A DNA stretch of 64,000 nt from Gottfriedia acidiceleris (GTDB lineage: Bacteria > Bacillota > Bacilli > Bacillales > Bacillaceae_G). Under the pieces are notes generated by a model. The model searched no databases. It was not told where the DNA came from and worked only from the letters and a program-made list of their open reading frames with translations. The stretch is from positions 1 to 64,000 of the forward strand of contig NZ_NESS01000014.1 of assembly GCF_002128425.1 (NCBI RefSeq), given 5' to 3'. Below, in pieces: positions 43,144-53,313 of this stretch. Within the stretch, counting starts at the first letter, position 1, and every line of letters begins with the position of its first letter. The position numbers and the translations under genes are program-made.

Positions 43144-43701
43144 ATGAACGAAAAAGAATTTTGGGGTTTAATATCCAAAATGCATATTGTTGAAGAACCA
43201 TATGAATGGGTAATAAATCATTTAGCTAAACAATCTGAGGAAGAGATAGCTAGTTTTGAAATTCAGTTTGAAACTTTTTTTTCTAAAGCGTATACCACAA
43301 ATCTTTTAGGAGCTGCATGGATTATCATGGATGGTTGTTCTGAGGATTCCTTTGTACAATTTAGAGCGTGGTTAATCGGTCAAGGAGAACAAGTTTACAA
43401 AAAGACGTTAAACGACCCAGATTATTTAGCTGAATACATCTTTCCTATTTATGAAAAAGAAGGACTTGCACCAGAATTAGAAGATATGTTAGATCTTGCT
43501 TTACAAGCATATTCAATCAAGCGTAAAGGCGATGATGATTGGGATGATCAATTGTGGAATGAGTTCAATTCACTAATTGAAAGCAAAGGCTATCATTATC
43601 CTGAACAACAATTAACGATCGATTGGAAGTCGAAAGACGAATTAAAAGTTCGATTTCCAAAGCTATGGAAAAGATTTGGCCAGAAACCATTAGGGAACTA
43701 G
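43144..43701 (+). CDS. DUF4240 domain protein
   Basis: A 185-residue soluble, acidic protein. The N-terminal half (NEKEFWGLISKM, LLGAAWIIMDGCSEDSFVQFRAWLIGQGEQVY, NDPDYLAEYIFP) is the DUF4240 pattern, of unknown function; members are often linked to bacterial WGR/immunity-type proteins but no such context exists here. The C-terminal part is rich in Trp and Asp. GAGTGGAGTG precedes ATG. The gene lies between the tRNA terminator and ysoA, where the B. subtilis order has no counterpart that I recall. Confidence 0.75.
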   Translation: MNEKEFWGLISKMHIVEEPYEWVINHLAKQSEEEIASFEIQFETFFSKAYTTNLLGAAWIIMDGCSEDSFVQFRAWLIGQGEQVYKKTLNDPDYLAEYIFPIYEKEGLAPELEDMLDLALQAYSIKRKGDDDWDDQLWNEFNSLIESKGYHYPEQQLTIDWKSKDELKVRFPKLWKRFGQKPLGN

Positions 43702-43846
43702 ATAGCTAAAAGGAGTAGTTTGAATAAATGGTAGAAAAACTGATTACACCTACTCGTATCTTTAATATTTTAAATAATTTTAATTCATGATACACTTTTT
43801 CATAACTAGTTTGTGCAGGAAATAACAAATGTTAGGGGAGAGTAAC

Positions 43847-44830
43847 ATGGAAGATAATATTGTCTTTTTTCCTAAACTAAAGGATCGGATCATAAATTTA
43901 GGTAAAAAAGCATTAGAAGAAAAAAATTTTAGTAAAGCTTTAATGTTATGTAATCAATTAAAAGAAATGAATGAGCATAATTCACAAACAGAGCTTGCTG
44001 CAGTCGCGTGTCTTTTAGAAGGGAATCGGGCTAGAGAAGCTAAGGAAAGATGTGAGGATTTAGTTTTCGGGCCTTTTGAGAGTGATGAAGCAATTGAAGT
44101 ATACATAAGCATTTTATTTCAATTAAAAGAATACGAAGAGTTACAAAAAATTATAAAAAGACTACTCACTCAAAAACGGATTGATGAAAATCAGATGGAT
44201 AAGTTTCAGGCGATGCTCTCATTATCAAAGAAAGTAATTTCAGATCGTAAAGACATAAAGGGTGAAGTTCTTGATTTACATAAGATAGTTGAAGATTCTG
44301 AGCCGATTGAGAAGCAACTTGAATTAATTAATGAATTAAGGGCAATAGATTGTAAACTAGTTCTCGACCAAATTGAAGAGATATTGAAGAGCTCCAAAGC
44401 AAATCCGCTAATTCAAAGTTTCATTTTATTTATTTTACAAGAACAATCAATCGATAAAGATTTTGAACTGAACAAAGTAAATCAAAGAATGATTTGGAAT
44501 ACATCGGTTTCAGTCGATGAACATAAAACTTTTGTAGATGCTATATTAAAAAAATTAAGTGACGTATTAGAAAGTGAAGACCCTTCTGCTTTCGAAATCG
44601 CAAAAACACACTTCCAACACTTTATAACAATTTACTTCCCGTTTATCCCAATACCAGCAGAAATAAATATATGGGCAGCCTGTTTCTATTGTATCGTCCA
44701 ACAATTTTTTGATCGCAGTGTAGATGAAGAGGAACTAAAAGATTTATTTAATGTAGAATATTTTCCAGTAAAAAGTGCAATTGCTTTAGTAAAACGCTTT
44801 GAAGATGAAGGATACTTTAACATTAAATGA
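43847..44830 (+). CDS. ysoA: TPR-like protein YsoA
   Basis: A 327-residue soluble protein. Residues 10-110 form helical tetratricopeptide-like repeats (LGKKALEEKNFSKALMLCNQLKEMN, LEGNRAREAKERCEDLV); the remainder is helical with a conserved IYFPFIPIPAEINIWAACFYCIVQQFF segment. It matches B. subtilis YsoA in position immediately before tig. Function is unknown; protein-protein contacts are implied. ATG 43847 has AGGGGAG ahead and is preferred to an in-frame ATG at 43829. A terminator follows. Confidence 0.82.
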   Translation: MEDNIVFFPKLKDRIINLGKKALEEKNFSKALMLCNQLKEMNEHNSQTELAAVACLLEGNRAREAKERCEDLVFGPFESDEAIEVYISILFQLKEYEELQKIIKRLLTQKRIDENQMDKFQAMLSLSKKVISDRKDIKGEVLDLHKIVEDSEPIEKQLELINELRAIDCKLVLDQIEEILKSSKANPLIQSFILFILQEQSIDKDFELNKVNQRMIWNTSVSVDEHKTFVDAILKKLSDVLESEDPSAFEIAKTHFQHFITIYFPFIPIPAEINIWAACFYCIVQQFFDRSVDEEELKDLFNVEYFPVKSAIALVKRFEDEGYFNIK

Positions 44831-44841
44831 AATAGTTGGAA

Positions 44842-44880
44842 AAAACATAGATGATCCAATTGGGTTTCTATGTTTTTTTT
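44842..44880 (+). terminator. Terminator after ysoA
   Basis: AAACATAGA pairs with TCTATGTTT around a 14-base segment, followed by a long T run. Confidence 0.85.
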
Positions 44881-44918
44881 GTTAAAAAATGAATAAAAAA
44901 TAACATATTAAAAAGTAA

Positions 44919-45012
44919 GCTTGGTTGGAGATGGGTAAAACTCCTTCCTATGGTAGGTGTAAGAAGACCTAGACCTCACAGGAGTAAACGTGACAGTTGG
45001 CTCAGAGAAATA
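44919..45012. repeat. Strongly decayed copy of the Bacillaceae intergenic repeat
   Basis: ACTCCTTCCTATGG, AGAAGACCTAGACCTCACAGG and AGTAAACGTGACAGTTGGCTCAGAG follow the order of the repeat at 31805-31936 and its family consensus, with substitutions. ACTCCT and AGGAGT can pair. The assignment rests on order of motifs only. Confidence 0.4.
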
Positions 45013-45099
45013 AGTTTATTTTTATTAGTGGAAACAAAGAATGATTTCCTTAACAAATTAAAAAATCCTAATATTTTATCCTTATAAAAATAGGAAATA

Positions 45100-45127
45100 T
45101 TGAAACAAAAAAGGAATGTGTTATAAT
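45100..45127 (+). promoter_or_regulatory. Sigma-A promoter of tig
   Basis: TTGAAA (45100-45105), 16-base spacer, TATAAT (45122-45127), about 125 bases before the tig start. Confidence 0.75.
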
Positions 45128-45253
45128 AGAGTGGTTGTAACGACTATTTACTTAATTATACATGCATTTTCTCTATTAAAATGGACAGGCATGTATAGTA
45201 CGAAAATACGTAAACACATATATTTTTTTAGATAATTTTGGAGGGAACTAACA

Positions 45254-46534
45254 ATGACTGCTAAATGGGAAAAATTAGAAGCTAACGTTGGTCTATTAAC
45301 TGTAGAAGTTGAAGCTTCTGAAGTAGATAAAGGTTTAGATGCAGCTTTCAAAAAAGTTGTAAAAACTATCAATGTACCGGGATTCCGTAAAGGTAAATTA
45401 CCTCGCCCAATTTTCGAACAAAAATTTGGTATTGAAGCACTTTACAATGATGCTTTAGATGTAATTTTACCAGAAGCTTACAGCAAAGCTGTTGAAGAAG
45501 TTGGTATTGAGCCAGTTGACCGTCCAGAAGTTGACGTTGAGCAAATGGAAAAAGGTAAAACTTTAATCTTCAAAGCAAAAGTTACTGTAAAACCTGAAGT
45601 AAAATTAGGTGAGTATAAAGGCTTAGAAGTTGAAGAAATGGATGCAACTGTAACTGATGAAGACGTACAAGCTGAATTAACTAAATTACAAGAGCGTCAA
45701 GCTGAGTTAGTAGTTAAAGAAGATGGTACTGTTGAAAACGGTAATACAGCTGTAATTGATTTCGAAGGTTTCGTTGATGGCGTAGCTTTCGAAGGTGGAA
45801 AAGGTGAAAACTATCCACTAGAAATCGGTTCAGGTTCTTTCATTCCAGGATTTGAAGAAGCTTTAATTGGCGCTAAATCTGGTGTAGAAACTGATGTTAA
45901 TGTAACATTCCCAGAAGAATACCACAGTGCTGAATTAGCAGGGAAAGCTGCTACTTTCAAAGTAACTGTTCATGAAATTAAAGCGAAAGAACTTCCTGAG
46001 TTAAACGACGAGTTTGCTAAAGACGTAAATGACGAAGTAGAAACTTTAGAAGATCTTAAAGCTAAAATCAAAAATGACTTAGTTGAGTCTAAAAAAACAC
46101 AAGCTGAAGGTAGCTTACGTGATGCTTTAGTTCAAAAAGCAGCTGAAAATGCTGAGGTCGAAATCCCAGACGTAATGTTCGAAAGCCAAGTTGACCGTAT
46201 GGTTAAAGACTTTGAACAACGTATTGCTCAGCAAGGATTAAACTTAGAACTTTACTACCAATTCACTGGTACTAAAGAAGAGGATCTTCGTGCTCAAATG
46301 CGTCAAGATGCTGAAGCTCGTGTAAGAATCGATTTAACAATCGATGCGATCATCGAAGCTGAAAAAATCGAAGCAACTGAAGAAGAAATGAACGAAGAAT
46401 TAACTCGTTTATCTGAAATGTACAACATTCCTTCTGAGCAATTAGTAACTATGCTAGGTGGAACTGACGCTGTACGTGACGATATTCAAATCCGTAAAGC
46501 TGTTGAGTTATTAGTAGATAGCAGAAAAAAATAA
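45254..46534 (+). CDS. tig: Trigger factor
   Basis: A 426-residue ribosome-bound chaperone and prolyl isomerase. The ribosome-docking motif [19 protein letters not shown] is at residues 37-55; the FKBP-type domain spans about 150-240 ([38 protein letters not shown]); the helical arms fill the rest. TTTGGAGGG precedes ATG. Codon use is biased to a few codons, as usual for highly expressed genes. Followed by clpX, as in B. subtilis, after a terminator. Confidence 0.98.
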   Translation: MTAKWEKLEANVGLLTVEVEASEVDKGLDAAFKKVVKTINVPGFRKGKLPRPIFEQKFGIEALYNDALDVILPEAYSKAVEEVGIEPVDRPEVDVEQMEKGKTLIFKAKVTVKPEVKLGEYKGLEVEEMDATVTDEDVQAELTKLQERQAELVVKEDGTVENGNTAVIDFEGFVDGVAFEGGKGENYPLEIGSGSFIPGFEEALIGAKSGVETDVNVTFPEEYHSAELAGKAATFKVTVHEIKAKELPELNDEFAKDVNDEVETLEDLKAKIKNDLVESKKTQAEGSLRDALVQKAAENAEVEIPDVMFESQVDRMVKDFEQRIAQQGLNLELYYQFTGTKEEDLRAQMRQDAEARVRIDLTIDAIIEAEKIEATEEEMNEELTRLSEMYNIPSEQLVTMLGGTDAVRDDIQIRKAVELLVDSRKK

Positions 46535-46557
46535 GCGTTAAATAAACATATATTGAA

Positions 46558-46595
46558 AAGACAAGGCGCGAGATTTTTCGTGCCTTGTTTTTAAA
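46558..46595 (+). terminator. Terminator after tig
   Basis: ACAAGGCGCGA pairs with CGTGCCTTGT around GATTTTT, then TTTTA. Confidence 0.9.
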
Positions 46596-46887
46596 TAATG
46601 AAATATTTGGTAAAGAGAACTGTTTCCTTTAAAATACACATATACATATGTTAGAATCTGTTATACAGATTTTAAAAAATTATTGTGGCTATACTAAAAA
46701 TAATTCTTTAAAAGAAGGATTATCTACTTTAGATTAGAATATATATATTCTAAAAATTTAAACAATTTTAGAGTAGTAATTAATTGCTTTGTATATTTTG
46801 TGTGCTATCATATAGCTACAAGATACATATTTTTTTGGATTACATACATATTGAGTGTTTTTAGAAATTTTTAGAGGGAGTGAACAT

Positions 46888-48165
46888 ATGTTCAAATTTA
46901 ATGAAGAAAAAGGACAGCTAAAATGTTCGTTCTGTGGGAAGTCACAGTCTCAGGTTAGAAAATTAGTTGCAGGACCTGGTGTATATATTTGTGACGAGTG
47001 TATTGAGCTTTGTACTGAAATTGTTCAAGAAGAACTTGCAAAAGAAGAGGAAGTAGAGTTTAAAGACGTTCCGAAACCGAAAGAAATTTGCGAAATTCTT
47101 GATGAATACGTTATTGGTCAGGACAATGCGAAAAAAGCCTTATCTGTTGCTGTATATAATCACTACAAACGAATTAATTCAAATAGCAAAATTGATGAGG
47201 TTGAGCTATCAAAAAGTAATATTGCAATGATTGGGCCAACTGGTAGTGGTAAAACATTATTGGCTCAAACTTTAGCAAGAATTTTAAATGTACCATTTGC
47301 AATTGCAGATGCAACTTCATTAACAGAAGCTGGATATGTTGGGGAAGATGTTGAAAACATTCTTTTAAAATTAATCCAAGCAGCTGATTATGATGTAGAA
47401 CGCGCTGAAAAAGGTATTATTTATATCGATGAAATTGATAAAGTTGCACGTAAGTCTGAAAACCCTTCTATTACACGTGACGTGTCGGGTGAAGGTGTTC
47501 AGCAAGCACTTTTAAAAATTCTTGAAGGAACCGTTGCAAGCGTACCTCCTCAAGGTGGTCGTAAGCATCCACATCAAGAATTCATTCAAATTGATACGAC
47601 AAATATTTTATTTATTTGTGGTGGAGCATTTGATGGCATCGAACAAATTATCAAACGTCGTTTAGGTAAAAAGGTAATTGGTTTCAGTGGTGATTCTGAA
47701 AAGAGCGATTTAAACTCAAAAGAAATCTTAAACCATGTATTACCAGAAGACCTATTACGCTTTGGTTTAATTCCAGAGTTCATCGGTCGTTTACCAGTTT
47801 TAGCTAATTTAGAGCAACTTGATGAAGCATCATTAGTTGAAATTTTAACTAAACCAAAAAATGCTTTAATTAAGCAATATCAAAAATTACTAGAACTTGA
47901 TCAAGTTGAACTTGAGTTTGAGGATAACGCACTTACTGAAATTGCTAAAAAAGCAATTGAGCGTAAAACTGGAGCTCGTGGATTACGTTCGATCATTGAA
48001 GGGCTTATGTTAGATATCATGTTTGAATTACCTTCTCGAGAAGATATTCAAAAATGTATTATCTCAGCAGAAACTGTTAAAACTGGAGCAGCTCCTAAGC
48101 TTGTCTTAGAAGATGGAACAGAGTTAGAGTTAAAGAATAAAGAAAAGAAAAATAAATTAGCTTAA
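46888..48165 (+). CDS. clpX: ClpX ATPase subunit of ClpXP
   Basis: A 425-residue unfoldase. An N-terminal C4 zinc finger ([18 protein letters not shown]) is followed by Walker [13 protein letters not shown], Walker [12 protein letters not shown], the pore loop GYVGEDVE, sensor [12 protein letters not shown] and the ClpP-contact loop IGFSGD. ATG 46888 has GAGGGAG ahead; the frame upstream to 46855 lacks a signal. It delivers substrates to ClpP, which is encoded elsewhere. The 290 bases before it are AT-rich leader with no RNA recognised. Confidence 0.98.
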   Translation: MFKFNEEKGQLKCSFCGKSQSQVRKLVAGPGVYICDECIELCTEIVQEELAKEEEVEFKDVPKPKEICEILDEYVIGQDNAKKALSVAVYNHYKRINSNSKIDEVELSKSNIAMIGPTGSGKTLLAQTLARILNVPFAIADATSLTEAGYVGEDVENILLKLIQAADYDVERAEKGIIYIDEIDKVARKSENPSITRDVSGEGVQQALLKILEGTVASVPPQGGRKHPHQEFIQIDTTNILFICGGAFDGIEQIIKRRLGKKVIGFSGDSEKSDLNSKEILNHVLPEDLLRFGLIPEFIGRLPVLANLEQLDEASLVEILTKPKNALIKQYQKLLELDQVELEFEDNALTEIAKKAIERKTGARGLRSIIEGLMLDIMFELPSREDIQKCIISAETVKTGAAPKLVLEDGTELELKNKEKKNKLA

Positions 48166-48170
48166 GTTAA

Positions 48171-48201
48171 AAAACCAAATGCATTTGCATTTGGTTTTTT
48201 T
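48171..48201 (+). terminator. Terminator after clpX
   Basis: AAAACCAAATGCA and TGCATTTGGTTTT are exact complements around almost no loop (TT), followed by T. Confidence 0.88.
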
Positions 48202-48342
48202 ATTTTGTTTTTTTAAGTCAGCTTCCCTTTCCCTATGTCCTGTACGCCCTAGATACTGCTCTTTAATTTTAAAAATTTGGTTTATCCTTCCATTTCAAGG
48301 GCGATACTAAAAGTAATTTCTACTTCAGTGGAGGGGTAAAGA

Positions 48343-50049
48343 ATGAGTTTAACAACAATTATATTATTAGCTCAATTAGCATTAGGTACAATCGTTGCTT
48401 TGTATTTTATTCATTTATTAAAGGGTCAACGAACAACAAAAGTTTCGATTGACAGAGAATCAAAAAAAGAAATGGAGCAGTTACGTAAATTAAAATCAAT
48501 TTCTTTAACTGTTCCGTTAGCAGAGAGAGTTAGACCGACCACTTTTGATGATATTGTTGGTCAAGAGGATGGAATAAAAGCTTTAAAAGCTTCACTTTGC
48601 AGTGCTAATCCTCAGCATGTAATAATCTATGGACCACCTGGTATCGGGAAAACGGCAGCAGCTAGACTTGTATTAGAAGAAGCGAAAAAGAGCCCGAATA
48701 CTCCTTTTAAACAAGATGCAGTATTTATCGAATTAGACGCTACAACTGCTAGGTTTGATGAAAGAGGTATCGCGGATCCTTTAATTGGTTCAGTGCACGA
48801 TCCAATCTATCAAGGTGCAGGTGCGATGGGGCAAGCAGGCGTTCCTCAACCTAAAAAAGGGGCGGTAACCGACGCGCATGGAGGAATTTTATTTATTGAT
48901 GAAATTGGGGAGCTTCATCCAATTCAAATGAATAAAATGCTGAAAGTACTTGAAGACCGTAAAGTTAAATTTGAAAGTGCTTACTACCAAGAAGAAAATC
49001 CTTCAATACCAGCACATATTCATGAAATTTTTAAACACGGATTACCAGCAGATTTCAGATTAGTCGGTGCAACAACAAGATCTCCTGAAGATATACCACC
49101 TGCAATTCGTTCACGTTGTTTAGAAATATTTTTTAGAGAATTAGAACAGGATGAAATTCAAGCAGTAGCTAAAAATTCTGCTGAAAAAATTGAATTAAGC
49201 ATATCTGAAAAAGCTTTGGAATTAGTAGGTACATATGCAAAAAATGGTCGGGAAGCGATTAACTTAATTCAGTTAGCTGGAGGTATGGTTTTAACTTCTG
49301 GTCGAAAAGAATTAATAGAAGATGATATTGGGTGGGTTGTTTCCGTAAGTAGATTATCACCAAGACTAGTAAACAAGATTCCAGAAGCTCCAACTGTAGG
49401 ATTGGTAAACGGCTTGGCAGTTTATGGAGCTAATATTGGCGCTCTATTACCGATTGAAGTAATTGCTATGAATGCTAAGGAAATCGGTAAAGGTTCAATT
49501 ACAATAACTGGAATTGCTGAAGAAGAAAGCTTAGGTAATCAAGCTAAATCTATTCGTAGAAAAAGTATGGCGAAAGGATCCTTAGAAAATGTAACGACAA
49601 TCTTACGAAAAATTGGTGTACCAATCGATGATTTTACGATTCACATTAATTTTCCAAGTGGCGCATTAATTGATGGACCATCTGCAGGGATTGCCATGGT
49701 TGTAGGGATTTTTTCAGCTGTAAATAATGTTCCAGTTTTAAATACAATCGCTTTAACTGGTGAAATGAGCATACAAGGTGATGTGAAGCCTGTAGGCGGT
49801 GTTCCAGAAAAAGTTAAGGCGGCTATTAAAGCAGGGGCAACCAAAATTATTATACCGAAAGAGAATGATCAAGCTTCATTACATCAAAATAAAGATGTAG
49901 AAATATTAGCAGTAGATCGTATTGAAAAAGTTCTTCATGAAGTCTTTAAAGATAACTGGAAATTTGAATTACCAGAACTACCAACTCAAACAAAAACAGA
50001 TTTCCAACAATTAACATTGTTTGAGGAGAATCAATCGCAATCTATGTAG
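48343..50049 (+). CDS. lonB: Lon-type protease LonB
   Basis: A 568-residue membrane-anchored Lon protease. Residues 4-25 form a transmembrane helix (TIILLAQLALGTIVALYF), then the AAA+ domain: GPPGIGKTAAARLV (Walker A), GGILFIDEIGELHPIQ (Walker B), ATTRSPEDIPPAIRSR. The protease domain ends with GPSAGIAMVVG (nucleophile Ser) and AAIKAGATKIIIP (catalytic Lys). In B. subtilis LonB is made in the forespore under sigma-F. GGAGGGG precedes ATG. It is followed by lonA as in B. subtilis. Confidence 0.95.
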   Translation: MSLTTIILLAQLALGTIVALYFIHLLKGQRTTKVSIDRESKKEMEQLRKLKSISLTVPLAERVRPTTFDDIVGQEDGIKALKASLCSANPQHVIIYGPPGIGKTAAARLVLEEAKKSPNTPFKQDAVFIELDATTARFDERGIADPLIGSVHDPIYQGAGAMGQAGVPQPKKGAVTDAHGGILFIDEIGELHPIQMNKMLKVLEDRKVKFESAYYQEENPSIPAHIHEIFKHGLPADFRLVGATTRSPEDIPPAIRSRCLEIFFRELEQDEIQAVAKNSAEKIELSISEKALELVGTYAKNGREAINLIQLAGGMVLTSGRKELIEDDIGWVVSVSRLSPRLVNKIPEAPTVGLVNGLAVYGANIGALLPIEVIAMNAKEIGKGSITITGIAEEESLGNQAKSIRRKSMAKGSLENVTTILRKIGVPIDDFTIHINFPSGALIDGPSAGIAMVVGIFSAVNNVPVLNTIALTGEMSIQGDVKPVGGVPEKVKAAIKAGATKIIIPKENDQASLHQNKDVEILAVDRIEKVLHEVFKDNWKFELPELPTQTKTDFQQLTLFEENQSQSM

Positions 50050-50057
50050 ATAAAAAT

Positions 50058-50150
50058 AAGTGTTCGAATCATTTCATTTTGAATAAATAAAGAATACAAA
50101 CTATTTTTGGATTCTATTTTTCAATGAAGTGAACGAACACTTTTTATTTT
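50058..50150 (+). terminator. Long branched hairpin after lonB
   Basis: AAGTGTTCG (50058-50066) pairs with CGAACACTT (50134-50142), followed by TTTATTTTG. Inside, TCATTTCATT pairs with AATGAAGTGA, and AGAAT with ATTCT. Intrinsic terminator with an unusually long, structured stem. Confidence 0.75.
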
Positions 50151-50370
50151 GTAGTAATAATCATATATGCTTTAATCTTATTACAAGTCTTACTTCGTAT
50201 TTCTAGTTAAAATCAAGATAATCGCTAAAAACGTTAAATTATGCTATGTTCTAGGCAATTAGTGCTTGATTATGTCTCTTCTTTATTTCTTTTAATGCAT
50301 ATCATTGTAAATGATATATATGTTAAGGTAAAATAACTAGATAGAATGAAAAACATGGAGGTGTAACGTA
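50151..50370. other. lonA upstream region
   Basis: 220 bases of AT-rich DNA. No CtsR-type heat-shock operator (GGTCAAA repeats) was found, although lonA genes in some bacilli respond to stress. A possible -10 (TATATAT, 50315) is weak. Confidence 0.5.
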
Positions 50371-52695
50371 ATGAATGTTACAAAAGAAAAAGTTGTACCC
50401 CTCCTACCTTTAAGAGGAATTAGTGTATTTCCTGCCACTATTGCACATCTAGATGTAGGAAGAACGAAATCGATAAAAGCTATACAAGAAGCTGATGAAT
50501 TAGATCATTTAATTTTTGTTGTTACTCAAATAGATGCAGATACTGAAAATCCAAAGATAGACGAATTGTACCAATTTGGAACTTTAGCTAAATTAACACA
50601 AAAAATTACACTTCCAAATGGCACTGTTCGTATTACTGTCGAAGGGTTACACAGAGGAAAAATCAAATCAATTATTGATCAAAATGATTTCTTAACTGCA
50701 AAGGTAGAAGAATATCCAGATGTAGAAGACGAATCTAAAGAGCTTCGTGCTTTAATGAGAACTTTATTGCAGCACTTTAAACAATATAGTAAATTATCAA
50801 AGCGAATTTTGCCAGAGACAATTGCTTCAATTGTTAAGCAAGACCGTCCAGGTAAACTTGCAGATGCAATGATCGATTCAATTCCATTAAGGGAAGAAGA
50901 AAAACAAAAAATTTTAGCAACTATCGATGTTACTGAAAGAATACATATTATCTTGAATTTCCTTCAAGATGAAAAAGAATTATTAAAGCTTGAGGAAAAA
51001 ATTGGCCTACAAGTTAAGAAAAATATTGATAAAACTCAAAAAGAATATTTCTTAAGAGAGCAACTAAAGGTTATTCAACGTGAACTAGGTGATCGTGAAG
51101 GTAAAACCGAAGAGGTTGATAAGTTTTTAACAAAAATTGAAGAGGCAAATATGCCTGAAGAAACAAAGGAAGTAGTATTAAAAGAATTAGCTAGATATGA
51201 GAAGCTACCACCTAATGCTGCAGAAGCGGGTGTAGTTCGTACATATTTAGATTGGATGGTAGCTCTACCGTGGTCTAAGCAAACAGAGGATACACTGGAT
51301 ATACATCGTTCCGAAAAGATACTGAATAATGAACATGAAGGTCTTGAAAAAGTAAAAGAAAGAATATTAGAATATCTAGCTGTTCAACAGCTTACGAATT
51401 CATTACGTGGTCCAATTTTATGTTTAGCTGGTCCTCCTGGAGTTGGTAAAACATCTTTAGCGAAATCAATCGCAAACGCATTGTCTAGAAACTTTGTACG
51501 TGTTTCTCTAGGTGGTGTAAGAGATGAATCAGAGATAAGAGGACATAGAAGAACATACATCGGAGCTATGCCAGGTCGAATTATCCAAGGTATGAAGAAA
51601 GCAGGAACAAATAACCCTGTATTCTTACTTGATGAAATTGATAAAATGTCGAGCGATTTTAGAGGAGATCCAGCATCAGCAATGTTAGAAGTATTGGACC
51701 CAGAACAAAATAATACTTTTAGTGATCATTACATCGAAGAGCCATTTGATTTATCTCAAGTTTTATTTGTTGCCACTGCAAATGATTTATCAACAATTCC
51801 AGGTCCATTACGTGATCGAATGGAGATTATTACTTTATCTGGATATACTGAACTTGAAAAAGTTAATATAGCTAAAAAACATTTATTCCCTAAAAAGTTA
51901 GCAGAGCATGGCTTAAATAAATCTACTGTACAAATTCGTGAAAGTGCACTCTCTGCAATTATTCGTCATTATACACGTGAAGCAGGAGTAAGATCATTAG
52001 AACGAGTTCTAGCGAAATTATGTAGAAAAGCTGCTAAATTGATTGTTTCAAACGAAAGACAAAAAATAATATTTACCGATAAAAATATTGAAGAATTTTT
52101 AGGTAAGAAAACATTCTCTTATGGTCAAATGGAAAGTGAAGACCAGATTGGTGTAGCTACAGGTTTAGCATATACTGCATTTGGTGGAGACACACTTTCT
52201 ATTGAAGTATCACTATATCCTGGAAAGGGTAAGCTAACTTTAACTGGTAAGCTAGGGGATGTAATGAAGGAGTCAGCACAAGCTGCGTTTAGCTATATTC
52301 GCTCAAAGGCAGAAGAACTGAATATTGACCAAAACTTCCATGAGAAATATGATATTCATATTCATGTCCCAGAAGGTGCGGTTCCAAAAGATGGTCCTTC
52401 AGCAGGTATAACGATGGCAACAGCATTGATTTCGGCATTAACAAATAAACCAATCCGTAAAGAGGTTGGAATGACTGGTGAAATCACATTACGTGGTCGC
52501 GTATTACCAATTGGTGGATTAAAAGAAAAAATGCTTAGTGCGCATCGTGCAGGTTTAACGACTGTGATCATACCAAAAGAAAACGAAAAAGATTTAGAAG
52601 ATGTACCACCAATGGTGAAAGAAGGTTTAACTGTTATACCTGTTTCCCATTTAGATGAAGTGCTTGCGCATGCAATAGTAGGAGTGAAAAAATGA
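50371..52695 (+). CDS. lonA: ATP-dependent protease La (LonA)
   Basis: A 774-residue soluble Lon protease. N-terminal substrate domain ([12 protein letters not shown]), coiled region ([35 protein letters not shown]), Walker [14 protein letters not shown], Walker [12 protein letters not shown], and protease domain with [20 protein letters not shown] (Ser in GPSAG) and [14 protein letters not shown] (Lys). GGAGGTG precedes ATG. It degrades misfolded and some regulatory proteins. Its stop overlaps the engB start (ATGA). Confidence 0.98.
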   Translation: MNVTKEKVVPLLPLRGISVFPATIAHLDVGRTKSIKAIQEADELDHLIFVVTQIDADTENPKIDELYQFGTLAKLTQKITLPNGTVRITVEGLHRGKIKSIIDQNDFLTAKVEEYPDVEDESKELRALMRTLLQHFKQYSKLSKRILPETIASIVKQDRPGKLADAMIDSIPLREEEKQKILATIDVTERIHIILNFLQDEKELLKLEEKIGLQVKKNIDKTQKEYFLREQLKVIQRELGDREGKTEEVDKFLTKIEEANMPEETKEVVLKELARYEKLPPNAAEAGVVRTYLDWMVALPWSKQTEDTLDIHRSEKILNNEHEGLEKVKERILEYLAVQQLTNSLRGPILCLAGPPGVGKTSLAKSIANALSRNFVRVSLGGVRDESEIRGHRRTYIGAMPGRIIQGMKKAGTNNPVFLLDEIDKMSSDFRGDPASAMLEVLDPEQNNTFSDHYIEEPFDLSQVLFVATANDLSTIPGPLRDRMEIITLSGYTELEKVNIAKKHLFPKKLAEHGLNKSTVQIRESALSAIIRHYTREAGVRSLERVLAKLCRKAAKLIVSNERQKIIFTDKNIEEFLGKKTFSYGQMESEDQIGVATGLAYTAFGGDTLSIEVSLYPGKGKLTLTGKLGDVMKESAQAAFSYIRSKAEELNIDQNFHEKYDIHIHVPEGAVPKDGPSAGITMATALISALTNKPIRKEVGMTGEITLRGRVLPIGGLKEKMLSAHRAGLTTVIIPKENEKDLEDVPPMVKEGLTVIPVSHLDEVLAHAIVGVKK

Positions 52696-53276
52696 AAGTA
52701 ACAACAGCGGATATTGTCATTAGTGCAGTCCGACCAAATCAATATCCAGATACACAATTTCCTGAAATCGCTTTGGCAGGTCGTTCAAATGTTGGGAAAT
52801 CTTCATTTATAAATAAAATGTTAAATCGTAAGGCATTAGCCAGAACATCATCAAAACCTGGAAAAACTCAAACATTAAATTTCTTTCTAATTAATGAACA
52901 GCTTTTCTACGTTGACGTTCCAGGTTATGGTTATGCTAAAGTTTCTAAAAAGGAACGAGAAGCATGGGGTAAAATGATTGAAACATATATTACAACTCGT
53001 GAGCAATTAAGAGCTGTTATATTATTAGTTGATCTACGTCATTCACCAACTGAAGATGATGTAATGATGTATGATTTCTTAAAGCATTACTCAATCCCAG
53101 TCATTATCGTAGCAACAAAAGCAGATAAAATCCCTAAAGGAAAATGGGATAAACATGCAAAAGTAGTTCGTGAAAAGTTACAGATTGAAGAAGGAGATGA
53201 ATTAATTTTATTCTCATCTGAAACTGGTATGGGTAAAGAAAAAGCATGGTCAGTAATTGATCGTATGTGTAAATAA
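52692..53276 (+). CDS. engB: Ribosome-biogenesis GTPase EngB (YsxC)
   Basis: A 194-residue GTPase needed for 50S subunit assembly. G1 [15 protein letters not shown]2 region [14 protein letters not shown]3 [11 protein letters not shown]4 TKADKIP and G5 SSETGMGK are complete. Start overlaps the lonA stop with GGAGTG ahead, so the pair is coupled. Followed by a bidirectional terminator. Confidence 0.96.
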   Translation: MKVTTADIVISAVRPNQYPDTQFPEIALAGRSNVGKSSFINKMLNRKALARTSSKPGKTQTLNFFLINEQLFYVDVPGYGYAKVSKKEREAWGKMIETYITTREQLRAVILLVDLRHSPTEDDVMMYDFLKHYSIPVIIVATKADKIPKGKWDKHAKVVREKLQIEEGDELILFSSETGMGKEKAWSVIDRMCK

Positions 53277-53277
53277 A

Positions 53278-53313
53278 AAATGCTGGTGGCTAAAAGGCCA
53301 CCAGCATTTTTTT
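53278..53313. terminator. Bidirectional terminator after engB
   Basis: AATGCTGGTGGCC-type arm (AAAATGCTGGTGGC) pairs with GCCACCAGCATTTTTT around TAAAAG, serving engB and the convergent channel gene. Confidence 0.9.

Noticed and set aside
43728-43790. Twenty-codon frame MVEKLITPTRIFNILNNFNS after the DUF4240 gene
   Set aside because: AAAGGAG is too far upstream and there is no supporting context; chance frames of this size are common.
50151-50370. Search for CtsR or HrcA heat-shock operators before lonA and clpX
   Set aside because: No GGTCAAA tandem or CIRCE-like 9-9-9 inverted repeat was seen.
52362-52757. 131-codon minus-strand frame over the lonA-engB joint
   Set aside because: It runs antisense to two well-supported, conserved genes and has no start signal.
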